The notes beneath the pieces are model-generated. The model was not told the DNA's origin, did not search any database, and saw nothing but the letters and a program-made list of their open reading frames with translations. Shown one piece after another: positions 53,558 to 62,217 of a DNA stretch of 64,000 bases. Position numbers and translations under genes: made by a program. The DNA comes from Pseudoduganella rivuli (lineage in GTDB: Bacteria > Pseudomonadota > Gammaproteobacteria > Burkholderiales > Burkholderiaceae_D): assembly GCF_009674485.1 (NCBI RefSeq), contig NZ_WKJJ01000030.1, forward strand, positions 1-64,000, given 5' to 3'. Each line of letters begins with the position of its first letter. The first letter of the stretch is position 1.

Positions 53558-53811
53558 GCCACATGAGCAAGCTGCTGACTTTGCTGCTGCGCTTTTACCA
53601 GGTAGCCATCAGCCCCATGCTGGGGCCGCGCTGCCGTTTCTATCCCAGCTGTTCCAACTACGCGCTGGAAGCGCTCCGTGTCCACGGCGCCGCGCGTGGC
53701 AGCTGGCTGACAGTGTGCCGCGTGTGCCGCTGCCACCCCTGGAACGCGGGCGGAGTTGATCCCGTCCCGGCCAAGCATTCTTCGACCGCTTGCGGTTGCA
53801 ACCACTCCTGA
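53554..53811 (+). CDS. yidD: Membrane protein insertion efficiency factor YidD
   Basis: An 85-residue protein with the YidD signature: FYQVAISPMLGPRCRFYPSCSNYALEA and CRCHPWN-x-GG-x-DPVP. It carries an amphipathic N-terminus and several Cys. It supports YidC-dependent membrane insertion. The start overlaps the rnpA stop (ATGA) and yidC follows after 11 bases. Confidence 0.96.
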   Translation: MSHMSKLLTLLLRFYQVAISPMLGPRCRFYPSCSNYALEALRVHGAARGSWLTVCRVCRCHPWNAGGVDPVPAKHSSTACGCNHS

Positions 53812-53822
53812 TAAGTGTCGTA

Positions 53823-55511
53823 ATGGAACTCAATAAACGTACCATACTGTGGATCGTGTTCGGCGCATCGCTGTTCCTGCTCTGGAACAACTGGATGATC
53901 TCCACCGGCCGTCCTTCCATGTTCGCGCCGCCTGCTCCGGCGTCAAGCACGGCAGCCGCCAAGAAATCGGACCTGCCTGCGTCCACCTCCGCGATTGCCG
54001 CAAGTGCGGCCGCGGTGGCCGCCGCATCGGGCGCGACCGACGCTGCGCCATTCAAGCGCGAAACCGTCACCATCACCACCGACGTGGTGAAGGCCGACAT
54101 CGACACCCTGGGCGGCGTGATCACGCGCCTGGAGCTGTTGAAGCACCACGACAAGCTCGATACCAAGAAAAACCAGGTGCTGTTCCAGCAGGAAGGCAAC
54201 CGCAAATTCCTGGCGCAAACCGGCCTGGTTGGCGCGCCTGGCCTGCCTAACCACACCAGCGGCTTCACCGCGAAACCGGGCGCCCGCGTGCTGGGCGACG
54301 GCAACCAGGTGCAACTGGTGCTGGAGTCGGAGCAGGGCGGCGTGAAACTGGTGAAAACCTTCACCTTCAAGCGCGGCGACTACACCATCGACGTGCGCCA
54401 CGACGTGACCAACCTGTCCACCGCGCCGCTGGCGCCGCAGCTGTACATGCAGCTGGTCCACGACGGCAACAAGCCGGAAGGCGACACCTGGTTCAATTCC
54501 AGCTACACGGGCCCGACCCTGTACACGGCAGACAAGCACTATGAAAAACTGACCTTCGATAAGGTCGAGAAAAACGACGAATCGCTGAAGAAAAATCCAG
54601 GCACCAAGCTCGATCCAGGCCATGCCGAGAAAGCCGACAACGGCTGGATCGCGATTTCGCAGCACTTCTTCGTGTCGGCATTCGTGCCGCAGGATAAGCA
54701 GCAGCGCGAGATCTTCACCAAGAAGGTCGACACCAACCTGTACGCGATCGGCGTGCTGGAACCACTGGGCACCGTGGCGCCAGGCGCGACACTGTCGAAC
54801 ACGGCCAAGCTGTATTCCGGCCCGCAGGACGACAAGGCGCTGGAAAAAGTCGCCACCGGCCTGGAGCTGGTGAAGGATTACGGCAAATTGACCGTGGTGG
54901 CCAAGCCGCTGCAATGGCTGCTGGACCAGATCCACGTGGTGCTGGGTAACTGGGGCTGGACCATCATTGCGTTCACCATCCTGATCAAACTGGCGCTGTT
55001 CCCGCTGTCCGCAGCCGGCTACCGCAGCATGGCGCGCATGAAAGTCGTGACGCCGAAAATGACGGCGCTGCGCGAGCGTTTCAAGAACGATCCGCAAAAG
55101 CTGAACCAGGCCATGATGGAACTGTACAAGACGGAGAAAATCAATCCGTTCGGCGGCTGCCTGCCGATCCTGATCCAGATGCCTATCTTCCTGGCGCTGT
55201 ACTGGGTGCTGAACGCGTCGGTCGAAATGCGCGGCGCGCCATGGGTGGGCTGGATTACCGACCTGACCCAGCCTGACCCGTTCTTCGTGCTGCCGGTGCT
55301 GTACGCGATCTCGATGTACGTGACCTTCAAGCTGAACCCGCAGCCGGCCGATCCGGTGCAGGCGAAGATGATGCTGTTCATGCCGCTGGCATTCTCCGTG
55401 ATGTTCTTCTTCTTCCCGTCCGGCCTGGTGCTGTACTGGGTGGTGAACAACGTGCTGTCCATCGGCCAGCAATACGTGATCACCAAGAAGTTTGCGCCTG
55501 ACGCGAAGTAA
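53823..55511 (+). CDS. yidC: Membrane protein insertase YidC
   Basis: A 562-residue insertase of the Gram-negative type. It has an N-terminal membrane helix (LWIVFGASLFLLWNNW), an Ala-rich linker, a large periplasmic beta-domain (about 80-350), and the conserved five-helix core with LLDQIHVVLGNWGWTIIAFTILIK, PKMTALRERFKNDPQKL, NPFGGCLPILIQMPIF and the late FFFPSGLVLYWVVNN. It inserts and folds inner-membrane proteins. A terminator lies between it and mnmE. Confidence 0.98.
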   Translation: MELNKRTILWIVFGASLFLLWNNWMISTGRPSMFAPPAPASSTAAAKKSDLPASTSAIAASAAAVAAASGATDAAPFKRETVTITTDVVKADIDTLGGVITRLELLKHHDKLDTKKNQVLFQQEGNRKFLAQTGLVGAPGLPNHTSGFTAKPGARVLGDGNQVQLVLESEQGGVKLVKTFTFKRGDYTIDVRHDVTNLSTAPLAPQLYMQLVHDGNKPEGDTWFNSSYTGPTLYTADKHYEKLTFDKVEKNDESLKKNPGTKLDPGHAEKADNGWIAISQHFFVSAFVPQDKQQREIFTKKVDTNLYAIGVLEPLGTVAPGATLSNTAKLYSGPQDDKALEKVATGLELVKDYGKLTVVAKPLQWLLDQIHVVLGNWGWTIIAFTILIKLALFPLSAAGYRSMARMKVVTPKMTALRERFKNDPQKLNQAMMELYKTEKINPFGGCLPILIQMPIFLALYWVLNASVEMRGAPWVGWITDLTQPDPFFVLPVLYAISMYVTFKLNPQPADPVQAKMMLFMPLAFSVMFFFFPSGLVLYWVVNNVLSIGQQYVITKKFAPDAK

Positions 55512-55541
55512 CGCAGCGTCAACACCACAAGCTGTACCAAA

Positions 55542-55570
55542 GGCCCGTGTCCCCCACGGGCTTTTTCTTT
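55542..55570 (+). terminator. Rho-independent terminator after yidC
   Basis: GCCCGTG (55543-55549), loop TCCCC, CACGGGC (55555-55561), then TTTTTCTTT. It ends 13 bases before the mnmE start, so mnmE must rely on read-through or a promoter inside this short gap. Confidence 0.88.
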
Positions 55571-55582
55571 AGAATCGACGAC

Positions 55583-56962
55583 ATGAAACTCGACACCTCC
55601 CCCATCGCCGCCATCGCCACCGCCCCCGGCCGCGGCGGCATCGGCGTGGTCCGCGCCTCGGGCAAGAACTTGCAGCCGCTGGCGCAGGCGCTGTTCGGCG
55701 ACACCAGCCTGAAAGCGCGCCACGCCACCTACATTCCGTTCAAGCAGGCGGATGGCACGGTCATCGACCAGGGCATCGCGATCTATTTCAAGGCGCCCCA
55801 TTCGTACACCGGCGAAGACGTGCTGGAACTGCAAGGCCACGGCGGCCCCATCGTGCTGCAAATGCTGTTGCAGCGCGTGCTGGAAGCGGGCCACGAATCC
55901 GGCCTGCGTTTGGCGGAACCGGGCGAATTCACGCGCCGCGCCTACCTGAACGACAAGCTGGACCTGGCGCAGGCCGAAGCGGTGGCGGACTTGATCGATG
56001 CGTCGACGGAAGCTGCCGCGAAATCCGCGTCGCAATCGCTGTCGGGCGCTTTCTCGAAAACCATCCACGCGCTGGTGGACCGCGTGACGAACTTGCGCAT
56101 GCTGGTGGAAGCGACCCTGGACTTCCCGGAAGAGGAAATCGACTTCCTGGAAAAATCCAATGCGCGTGGCCAACTGACCGGCATCGTGGAAGCGCTGGAC
56201 ACCGTGTTCCGCCAGGCGGCGCAGGGCGCGCTGCTGCGCGAAGGATTGAACGTGGTGCTGGTGGGCCAGCCGAACGTGGGCAAATCGTCGCTGCTCAACG
56301 CGCTGGCCGGCGCCGACGTCGCCATCGTCACGCCGATCGCCGGCACCACGCGCGACAAGGTCAGTGAGACCATCCAGATCGAAGGCATCCCGCTCAACAT
56401 CATCGACACGGCTGGCATCCGCCACCATGACGAAGCCACCGACCTGGTGGAGCGCATCGGCATCGAGCGCACGTGGGGCGAAGTGGAAAAGGCGGACGTG
56501 ATCCTGCACTTGCTGGACGCCGACCAGGGCCCGACGCGGCAGGACGAAGCCATCGTCGCCAATTTCCCCGAGGGCGTGCCGGTGGTGCGCGTGTGGAACA
56601 AGATCGACTTGTCCGGCCACAAGCCGGGTGTCGACGCGGCGGAAGACGCCACGCACATTTACCTGTCCGCGCACGAGCACGAGGGCATCGACCTGCTGCG
56701 CGCGGAACTGCTGCGCATCGCGGGCTGGCAGCAGACGGGCGAATCGCTGTACCTGGCGCGCGAGCGGCACCTGATCGCACTGAAGTCGGCCGCCAAACAC
56801 CTGGCGCTGGCGGGCGAGCATGCAGCCGTGTCGGACCAGTCGCTGGACTTGTTCGCGGAAGAGTTACGGCTGGCGCAGAACCAGTTGTCCAGCATTACCG
56901 GGGAGTTTACGCCGGATGATTTGCTGGGGGTGATCTTTAGCCGGTTCTGTATTGGCAAGTAA
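55583..56962 (+). CDS. mnmE: tRNA modification GTPase MnmE
   Basis: A 459-residue GTPase that with MnmG forms the aminomethyl-type modification of wobble uridine in tRNAs. The N-terminal tetrahydrofolate-binding domain (IAAIATAPGRGGIGVVR), helical domain, an embedded G domain (GQPNVGKSSLLN at about 229, DTAG, NKID) and the invariant C-terminal FCIGK are present. Length is normal. It closes the origin-proximal housekeeping block. Confidence 0.98.
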   Translation: MKLDTSPIAAIATAPGRGGIGVVRASGKNLQPLAQALFGDTSLKARHATYIPFKQADGTVIDQGIAIYFKAPHSYTGEDVLELQGHGGPIVLQMLLQRVLEAGHESGLRLAEPGEFTRRAYLNDKLDLAQAEAVADLIDASTEAAAKSASQSLSGAFSKTIHALVDRVTNLRMLVEATLDFPEEEIDFLEKSNARGQLTGIVEALDTVFRQAAQGALLREGLNVVLVGQPNVGKSSLLNALAGADVAIVTPIAGTTRDKVSETIQIEGIPLNIIDTAGIRHHDEATDLVERIGIERTWGEVEKADVILHLLDADQGPTRQDEAIVANFPEGVPVVRVWNKIDLSGHKPGVDAAEDATHIYLSAHEHEGIDLLRAELLRIAGWQQTGESLYLARERHLIALKSAAKHLALAGEHAAVSDQSLDLFAEELRLAQNQLSSITGEFTPDDLLGVIFSRFCIGK

Positions 56963-56973
56963 GTCAGCATCAG

Positions 56974-57006
56974 TGAAATACGCCTCATGTTGTGAGGCGC
57001 ATTTCA
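56974..57006. terminator. Stem-loop between convergent mnmE and lysR genes
   Basis: TGAAATACGCCTCA (56974-56987), loop TGTTG, TGAGGCGCATTTCA (56993-57006): a 14-bp stem with one mismatch. There is no T run on either side, so it is a probable bidirectional barrier or 3'-end stabiliser rather than a classical terminator. Confidence 0.6.
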
Positions 57007-57026
57007 GCCAATGCGGCTCAACATCG

Positions 57027-57923
57027 TCAAATCTCAGTATCCAGGTAAGCCCGCAATCCCCCCGCCAGCGCATCAAACACAGCCCTGCAGCGCGGGCTGT
57101 TGCGCAAATCTTCATGCATGGCGATCCACGTGCCCAATTGCAGCGCAAATGCCTGCGGCAGTACGCGCACCAGGGCCGGATCGCGCCGGGCCAGTGGCGC
57201 CTGGCAAAAACCGATGCCGACGCCGGTGCGGATCATCGCCAGTTGCGCCAGGTCGCTGTCGGTGCGCACGGAAAACACGTCTTGGCTGAAGGCGGGCATG
57301 CTGCTTAACGCCTTGCGGATAAAGGGCGTGACCTGGTCAAAACCAATCACCGTGTGGGAGGACAAGTCTTCGATCGTGGCAGGTGTGCCATGGCGGGCCA
57401 GGTAATCCGCGCGGGCATGCAAGCCCAGTTCGATATTGCCGACGTGGCGCGCGATTAACTGCGTCTGCTTCGGCGGCGTCATGCGCACGGCGATGTCCGC
57501 TTCCCGGTGCAGCAAATCCTGCACGCGGTTCGACAGCACCAGTTCGATTTTCAGCGCCGGATGCTGTTCGCGCAGCGCCGCCACAACGGGCGGCAACACT
57601 TCCACGCCGATCACTTCACTGGCCGTGACCCGCACCACGCCATGAATACCTTGCCCTTCGCCCGTGGCGGCCCGCTCCAGCGCTGCCGCCGTGCTGGCCA
57701 TGGCTTGCGCATGGGGTTGCAGGGTGCGCGCCGCGTCGGTCGGCAGCAATCCCGCCTGCGAGCGCGTAAACAGCACTAGGTTCAGCGCTTGCTCCAGCGC
57801 CGCGATATGGCGGCCCACCGTCGGCTGCGTAATGCCCAGCGCGCGGGCGGCGCCGGACAGAGACCCTTCCGTCAAGACGCTGAGGAAGGCGCGGTACCAC
57901 TCCCATTCAATTGGTTGAGTCAT
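57027..57923 (-). CDS. LysR-family transcriptional regulator
   Basis: A 298-residue regulator from the ATG at 57923. The N-terminal winged helix-turn-helix (FLSVLTEGSLSGAARALGITQPTVGRHIAALEQAL) and the periplasmic-binding-like effector domain (ITASEVIG-type strand here VRVTASEVIGVEVLPPVVAALREQHP) are standard. It is divergent from an epimerase-like gene, its likely target. No ribosome-binding site precedes the start and a -10-like TATACA ends only seven bases before the ATG, so the mRNA may be leaderless. The effector is unknown. Confidence 0.9.
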   Translation of the reverse strand: MTQPIEWEWYRAFLSVLTEGSLSGAARALGITQPTVGRHIAALEQALNLVLFTRSQAGLLPTDAARTLQPHAQAMASTAAALERAATGEGQGIHGVVRVTASEVIGVEVLPPVVAALREQHPALKIELVLSNRVQDLLHREADIAVRMTPPKQTQLIARHVGNIELGLHARADYLARHGTPATIEDLSSHTVIGFDQVTPFIRKALSSMPAFSQDVFSVRTDSDLAQLAMIRTGVGIGFCQAPLARRDPALVRVLPQAFALQLGTWIAMHEDLRNSPRCRAVFDALAGGLRAYLDTEI

Positions 57924-57935
57924 ACAATTTTGTAT
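57922..57935. promoter_or_regulatory. Palindrome at the lysR start, putative autoregulatory site
   Basis: ATACAA-TT-TTGTAT is a perfect 14-base palindrome of the T-N11-A type. It covers the -10 and start codon of the lysR gene, and lies about 85 bases upstream of the divergent epimerase gene. Confidence 0.6.
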
Positions 57936-58018
57936 AGTGGCTAGATGATGTTCACTAATTTTAATTGAACTGCCGCCAAGGTACGCTGTCATCCATCAAC
58001 TCAATCACGGAGGCGGTA

Positions 58019-59023
58019 ATGACGGCAGAAAAAACGGTACTGGTTTTGGGTGCGAGCGGTGGTATCGGCGGCGAAGTGGCGCGCCAGATGCGCGACGCGG
58101 GATGGACGGTCAAGGCGCTGAAGCGCGGCATGGCGCAGCCGTCGGAACGGCGCGACGGTATGCTGTGGCTGAGTGGCGATGCATTGAACGCCGCCGACGT
58201 GGCGCAGGCGGCCGAGGGTTGCAGCGTCATCGTCCACGCAGTCAATCCGCCCGGTTACCGCAACTGGTCGAAGCTGGTGCTGCCGATGATCGACCACACC
58301 ATTGCGGCGGCCCGCCGCAGCGGCGCGCTGGTGGTGTTGCCCGGCACGGTCTACAACTATGGCCCGGATGCGTTTCCGCACGTGACGGAAGAGTCGCCGC
58401 AAAATCCCGTCACCGGCAAGGGCCGGATCCGCGTGGAAATGGAACAGCGCCTGCGCGATTACGCGGGGCAGGGCGGCCGCGTGCTGGTGGTGCGGGCCGG
58501 AGATTTCTTTGGGCCGCAGGTGGGCAACAGCTGGTTTTCGCAGGGTTTGCTGAAACCGGGGCGACCGGTGACGAGCATCAGCAATCCATCCGATGCGGGT
58601 GTCGGCCACCAGTGGGCTTATTTGCCGGACGTGGCGCGCACCATGCTGGCGCTGATCGCCCGGCGCGATACGCTGCCACCGTTTGCCACGTTCCACATGG
58701 GCGGCCACTGGGATGCCGATGGCACGGCCATGGTGCAGGCGATCCGCCGCGTGGTGGCGCGCCACGGCGGCAAGGCGCCCGCGATCCGTGCTGTGCCATG
58801 GTGGCTGTTGAAACTCGCGTCGCCATTCGTGGAAACCTTGCGCGAATTGCTGGAAATGCGCTACCTGTGGCGCCAGCCGGTGCGCATGGATAACGCGAAG
58901 CTGGTCGCCACCCTGGGCCACGAGCCGCATACGGCGCTCGATGACGCGGTGGAAGCGACATTGCGCGGACTGGGCTGCCTGGCAACCACAGCGCCCGCTA
59001 TGCCGGTTCACGTGTCACCGTAG
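58019..59023 (+). CDS. NAD(P)-dependent epimerase/dehydratase-like protein
   Basis: A 334-residue extended short-chain dehydrogenase. The Rossmann start VLVLGASGGIGGEVARQM and the GTVYNYGP segment with a Tyr are present, then VVRAGDFFGP. The catalytic Tyr-x3-Lys is not in its canonical form (nearby GKGRIRVEMEQ), so it may be an atypical reductase. The start has GGAGG at a good distance. It is divergent from a LysR regulator. Its TAG stop is formed by the first bases of a TAGGGCGG repeat, so the C-terminus may have been trimmed or altered by the repeat. Confidence 0.8.
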   Translation: MTAEKTVLVLGASGGIGGEVARQMRDAGWTVKALKRGMAQPSERRDGMLWLSGDALNAADVAQAAEGCSVIVHAVNPPGYRNWSKLVLPMIDHTIAAARRSGALVVLPGTVYNYGPDAFPHVTEESPQNPVTGKGRIRVEMEQRLRDYAGQGGRVLVVRAGDFFGPQVGNSWFSQGLLKPGRPVTSISNPSDAGVGHQWAYLPDVARTMLALIARRDTLPPFATFHMGGHWDADGTAMVQAIRRVVARHGGKAPAIRAVPWWLLKLASPFVETLRELLEMRYLWRQPVRMDNAKLVATLGHEPHTALDDAVEATLRGLGCLATTAPAMPVHVSP

Positions 59024-59040
59024 GGCGGTAATCCGCAGGA
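59018..59040 (+). repeat. Single copy of the dispersed CCGTAGGGCGG repeat at a gene end
   Basis: CCGTAGGGCGG (59018-59028) begins inside the last codons of the epimerase-like gene and supplies its TAG stop. It continues as TAATCCGCAGGATTG, which could pair locally. Confidence 0.75.
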
Positions 59041-59090
59041 TTGTCGCCGTGCGTGCACCCCGATATCGCATGTGTCGGCCACAACGCATA

Positions 59091-59216
59091 TCAGCGGTTC
59101 AATCCTGCAGCATTCATCAGCCAGCGCATCAATAACGCCGCCAGTCCAAGCGCTCCCACGCTGGCACACCAGATCAACACCAGCCACCCCAGCCGTTTCA
59201 GCCACAGTGCGCGCAT
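59091..59216 (-). CDS. DUF2474 family small membrane protein of a CIO-type oxidase
   Basis: A 41-residue protein with a basic start (MRALWLKRLGW) and one membrane helix (LVLIWCASVGALGLAALLMRWLM). DUF2474 proteins regularly follow cydAB of the cyanide-insensitive type and probably play the role that CydX has in the E. coli enzyme. The ATG overlaps the cydB stop (TGATG). Confidence 0.85.
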   Translation of the reverse strand: MRALWLKRLGWLVLIWCASVGALGLAALLMRWLMNAAGLNR

Positions 59217-60223
59217 CAGTGATACCCCTCCCCGACGCGCACCTTGCCCCGGAAGACGTAATACGACCACACCGTGTACGCGAGGATGACAGGAATGATC
59301 AGCACCGCCCCCACCAGCGCGAAGCCCTGGCTTTGCGCCGGCGCGGCGGCCTGCCAGATTGAAATCCCCGGCGGCACGATGTGCGGCCACACGCTGATGC
59401 CCAGCCCCGTGTAGCCGAGGAAAATCAGCGCCAGCGTGTAGAGGAACGGTTGCCGGTTCTTGCGGCCGGCCAGCGCGCGTAGCAGCCGCCATGCGCACGC
59501 CGCCACCAGCAGTGGCACGGGGGCAAACCACAGCAGGTTGGGGAAGGTGAACCAGCGCGCCGCGATGCGGGCATCGATCAGCGGCGTCCACAGGCTGATG
59601 ATGGCGATCGCGGCCAGCAGCGCCCACACCAGCACCCGCGTGATGCGGTACGCATGATCCTGCAACGGGCCTTCCGTTTTCATGATCAGCCACGTGCTGC
59701 CCAGCAGCGCATAGGCGGCCAGCAAGCCCAGTCCGCAGAACAGGGCGAACGGCGTCACCCAGTCCAGCGGGCCGCCGGCAAAGGCGCGGCCCTCGACGGG
59801 AAAGCCCTGGATGTACGCGCCCAGCGCGACGCCCTGGAAAAACGTGGCGGTGATGGAACCGCCGATAAAGGCCTTGTCCCAGAAATGGCGCTCATGGTCC
59901 AGCGCCTTGAAGCGGAATTCAAAGGCGACGCCGCGGAACACCAGCCCCACCAGCATGAACATCAGCGGCAGGTACAGCGCGCTGAGGATGACGGAATACG
60001 CGAGGGGGAACGCGGCCAGCAGGCCCGCGCCACCCAGCACCAGCCACGTTTCGTTGCCGTCCCAGACCGGCGCCACCGTGTTCATGATGACGTCCCGTTC
60101 ATGCCGGTCAGGGAAGCACGGATACAGGATGCCGATGCCCAGGTCGAAGCCATCCATGACGATATACATCATGATGCCGAACAGGATGATGACGGCCCAG
60201 ATGATGGAAAGATCGATCCCCAT
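59216..60223 (-). CDS. cydB: Cytochrome bd-type quinol oxidase subunit II
   Basis: A 335-residue membrane protein with eight to nine helices. The start MGIDLSIIWAVIILFGIMMYIVMDGFDLGIG and the VAPVWDGNETWLVLGGAGLLAAFP segment are typical of CydB. It supports subunit I in quinol oxidation and oxygen reduction. It starts one base after the cydA stop and has GGAGAA upstream. The stop overlaps the DUF2474 start, so the three genes are one unit. Confidence 0.96.
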   Translation of the reverse strand: MGIDLSIIWAVIILFGIMMYIVMDGFDLGIGILYPCFPDRHERDVIMNTVAPVWDGNETWLVLGGAGLLAAFPLAYSVILSALYLPLMFMLVGLVFRGVAFEFRFKALDHERHFWDKAFIGGSITATFFQGVALGAYIQGFPVEGRAFAGGPLDWVTPFALFCGLGLLAAYALLGSTWLIMKTEGPLQDHAYRITRVLVWALLAAIAIISLWTPLIDARIAARWFTFPNLLWFAPVPLLVAACAWRLLRALAGRKNRQPFLYTLALIFLGYTGLGISVWPHIVPPGISIWQAAAPAQSQGFALVGAVLIIPVILAYTVWSYYVFRGKVRVGEGYH

Positions 60224-60224
60224 G

Positions 60225-61676
60225 TCAGTTCTCCTCCGCAGATGTCGGCGTGGACGCGGCCGCGTCGTCGCGGTCGGATTTGCGCGCGGCGGACATGGGC
60301 CGCGCCGGCGTGCGCGGCAGCCCCGGGCCGCCGGTTTCCGGATGGGCGCCTTCATCGATGACGGGGCCCTTGCGGATCAGCCGCAGCAGGTAAGCGATGC
60401 CGGTACCGAAGACTGCGATGTACACGACAATGAAGATCGCCAGGGTGGTGCCCAGCGCCGCCACGCCGTGGCGCGACACGGCGTCGGCCGTGCGCATGAC
60501 GCCGTACACGACCCACGGCTGGCGCCCCACTTCCGTCGTGAACCAGCCGGCCAGGATGGCGACGATGCCGGCCGGTCCCATGCAGATGGCAAAGCGCAGG
60601 AACGCCTTGTTGTGCCAGACCGTGCCGCGCCAGCGCAGCAGCAGGCCGGACACGCCCAGCAGGATCATCAGCATGCCGAGACCCACCATGGTGCGGAACG
60701 ACCAGAACACGATGGTGGCGTTGGGCCGGTCGCGCGGCGCGAAGTCCGTCAGGGCGGGAACCTGGCCGTCCAGGCTGTGCGTGAGGATGATGCTGCCGAG
60801 TCGGGGAATTTCGACTTTGAAGCGGGTTTGTTCCCGCTCCATGTCCGGCCAGCCGAACACGATCAGCGGCACGCCTTCGCCGGGCGCGCCGTGGCGCCAG
60901 TGCCCCTCCATGGCGGCGATCTTGGCCGGCTGGTGCTTCAGTGTGTTCAAACCGTGGGCATCGCCGATCATGGCCTGGATCGGCGCGACGATGGCCACCA
61001 TCCACAGCGCCATCATGAACATCTTGCGGATCGCCGCGTTATCCGTGCCCCGCAGCAGATGCCAGGCGGCCGACGCGCCCACCAGCAGCGCCGTGGCAAG
61101 GAAGGCGGCGACGCTCATGTGCACCAGCCGGTACGGGAACGACGGGTTGAAGATGATGGCCAGCCAGTCGGTCGGCACCACGCGGCCGTCGACGATTTCA
61201 TAGCCCTGCGGCGTTTGCATCCAGCTGTTGGACGCCAGGATCCACGTGGCCGAAACCAGCGTACCCAGCGCCACCATGGCGGTCGCCATGAAGTGCAGTG
61301 CCGGCCCCACGCGCTGCCAGCCGAACAGCATGACGCCGAGGAAGCCCGCTTCCAGGAAGAACGCGGTCAGTACTTCATAGGCCAGCAATGGCCCCGTCAC
61401 GGAGCCGGCGAAATCGGAAAAGAAACTCCAGTTGGTGCCGAACTGGTAAGCCATGACGAGGCCGGACACCACGCCCATGCCGAAGTTGACGGCAAAGATT
61501 TTCGACCAGAAGTGGTACAGGTCGCGGTACAGCGTGCGGCCCGTGCGCAGCCAGCATGCTTCCAGCACCACGAGGTAGCTGGCCAGGCCGATCGTGATGG
61601 CGGGGAAGATGATGTGAAAGGAAATCGTGAAGCCGAACTGTATGCGCGCCAGTTCCAGCGCGGTGAAACCTAACAT
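60225..61676 (-). CDS. cydA: Cytochrome bd-type (cyanide-insensitive) quinol oxidase subunit I
   Basis: A 483-residue subunit with the haem-binding start LELARIQFGFTISFHIIFPAITIGLA (His ligand) and GWFTTEVGRQPW near 390. The quinol loop between helices 6 and 7 is short, which with the DUF2474 partner indicates the CIO type rather than the E. coli bd-I type. It reduces oxygen at high affinity without pumping protons and may help under sulfide or cyanide, which block haem-copper oxidases. The start at 61676 has GGGAG upstream. Confidence 0.96.
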   Translation of the reverse strand: MLGFTALELARIQFGFTISFHIIFPAITIGLASYLVVLEACWLRTGRTLYRDLYHFWSKIFAVNFGMGVVSGLVMAYQFGTNWSFFSDFAGSVTGPLLAYEVLTAFFLEAGFLGVMLFGWQRVGPALHFMATAMVALGTLVSATWILASNSWMQTPQGYEIVDGRVVPTDWLAIIFNPSFPYRLVHMSVAAFLATALLVGASAAWHLLRGTDNAAIRKMFMMALWMVAIVAPIQAMIGDAHGLNTLKHQPAKIAAMEGHWRHGAPGEGVPLIVFGWPDMEREQTRFKVEIPRLGSIILTHSLDGQVPALTDFAPRDRPNATIVFWSFRTMVGLGMLMILLGVSGLLLRWRGTVWHNKAFLRFAICMGPAGIVAILAGWFTTEVGRQPWVVYGVMRTADAVSRHGVAALGTTLAIFIVVYIAVFGTGIAYLLRLIRKGPVIDEGAHPETGGPGLPRTPARPMSAARKSDRDDAAASTPTSAEEN

Positions 61677-61999
61677 ATGCTCTCCCTTGTCTGTACAACC
61701 GATTCTCATGGAATGGCTGCGGGGTGAACAGGCACAGTTGGGGATTATGCGGCCATATCAGACAGGGTGCGGGACGTTACGAGAGATGGGTTTTAGGGAT
61801 GTAATTTCGCTATCGCTACTATCATTTTTTTCATTTCAATTTAAAGATTTTTTCTCCCTCTGGTGGACCCAAAAATTTGTGTGCTAGTGTGAGCCAACAC
61901 ACACAAGAGAGCCTGTAGCCACGCGGCAATCCTGCTATTATGGGTTCAGGCAATGTGAGCTTTTGCCACGCAGAATCTGTGTCTGAAAAGGGGAAATCC
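61677..61999. other. Intergenic region upstream of cydA and of the zinc ribbon gene
   Basis: About 320 bases between divergent genes, with an AT-rich core (61820-61860) that must hold the promoters. TTGTGTG (61877-61883) and CACACAA (61900-61906) form an inverted repeat with a 16-base spacer. I see no FNR box and no convincing cydA promoter. Confidence 0.45.
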
Positions 62000-62197
62000 G
62001 TGGAGCCGCTACAGAATAATCCGCCCGACGATGCAAGCACGATGCCGCCGCCCATGGCGCGCCGAGTGGACACCCGGCAATCGTTGCCGGCGAAAGGTTT
62101 TTGCTGGTACTGCGACAAGCCGCTCGACAGCGTGAAACGCTTTTGCGGCAAGGAGTGCCACGACGCTTTCGACGAAGAAGACGAATTTACAAAGTAA
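62000..62197 (+). CDS. Small zinc ribbon protein
   Basis: 65 residues from a GTG at 62000 with AAGGGG at a good distance; an in-frame ATG at 61940 would give 85 residues. The C-terminal half holds FCWYCDKPLDSVKRFCGKECHDAFDEEDEF: two C-x2-C / C-x3-C pairs that should bind one zinc ion, like the zinc ribbon of DUF2116-type proteins. The N-terminus is disordered. No function is known to me. Confidence 0.7.
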   Translation: MEPLQNNPPDDASTMPPPMARRVDTRQSLPAKGFCWYCDKPLDSVKRFCGKECHDAFDEEDEFTK

Positions 62198-62217
62198 GTG
62201 AAGTCAACGAACGCGCT

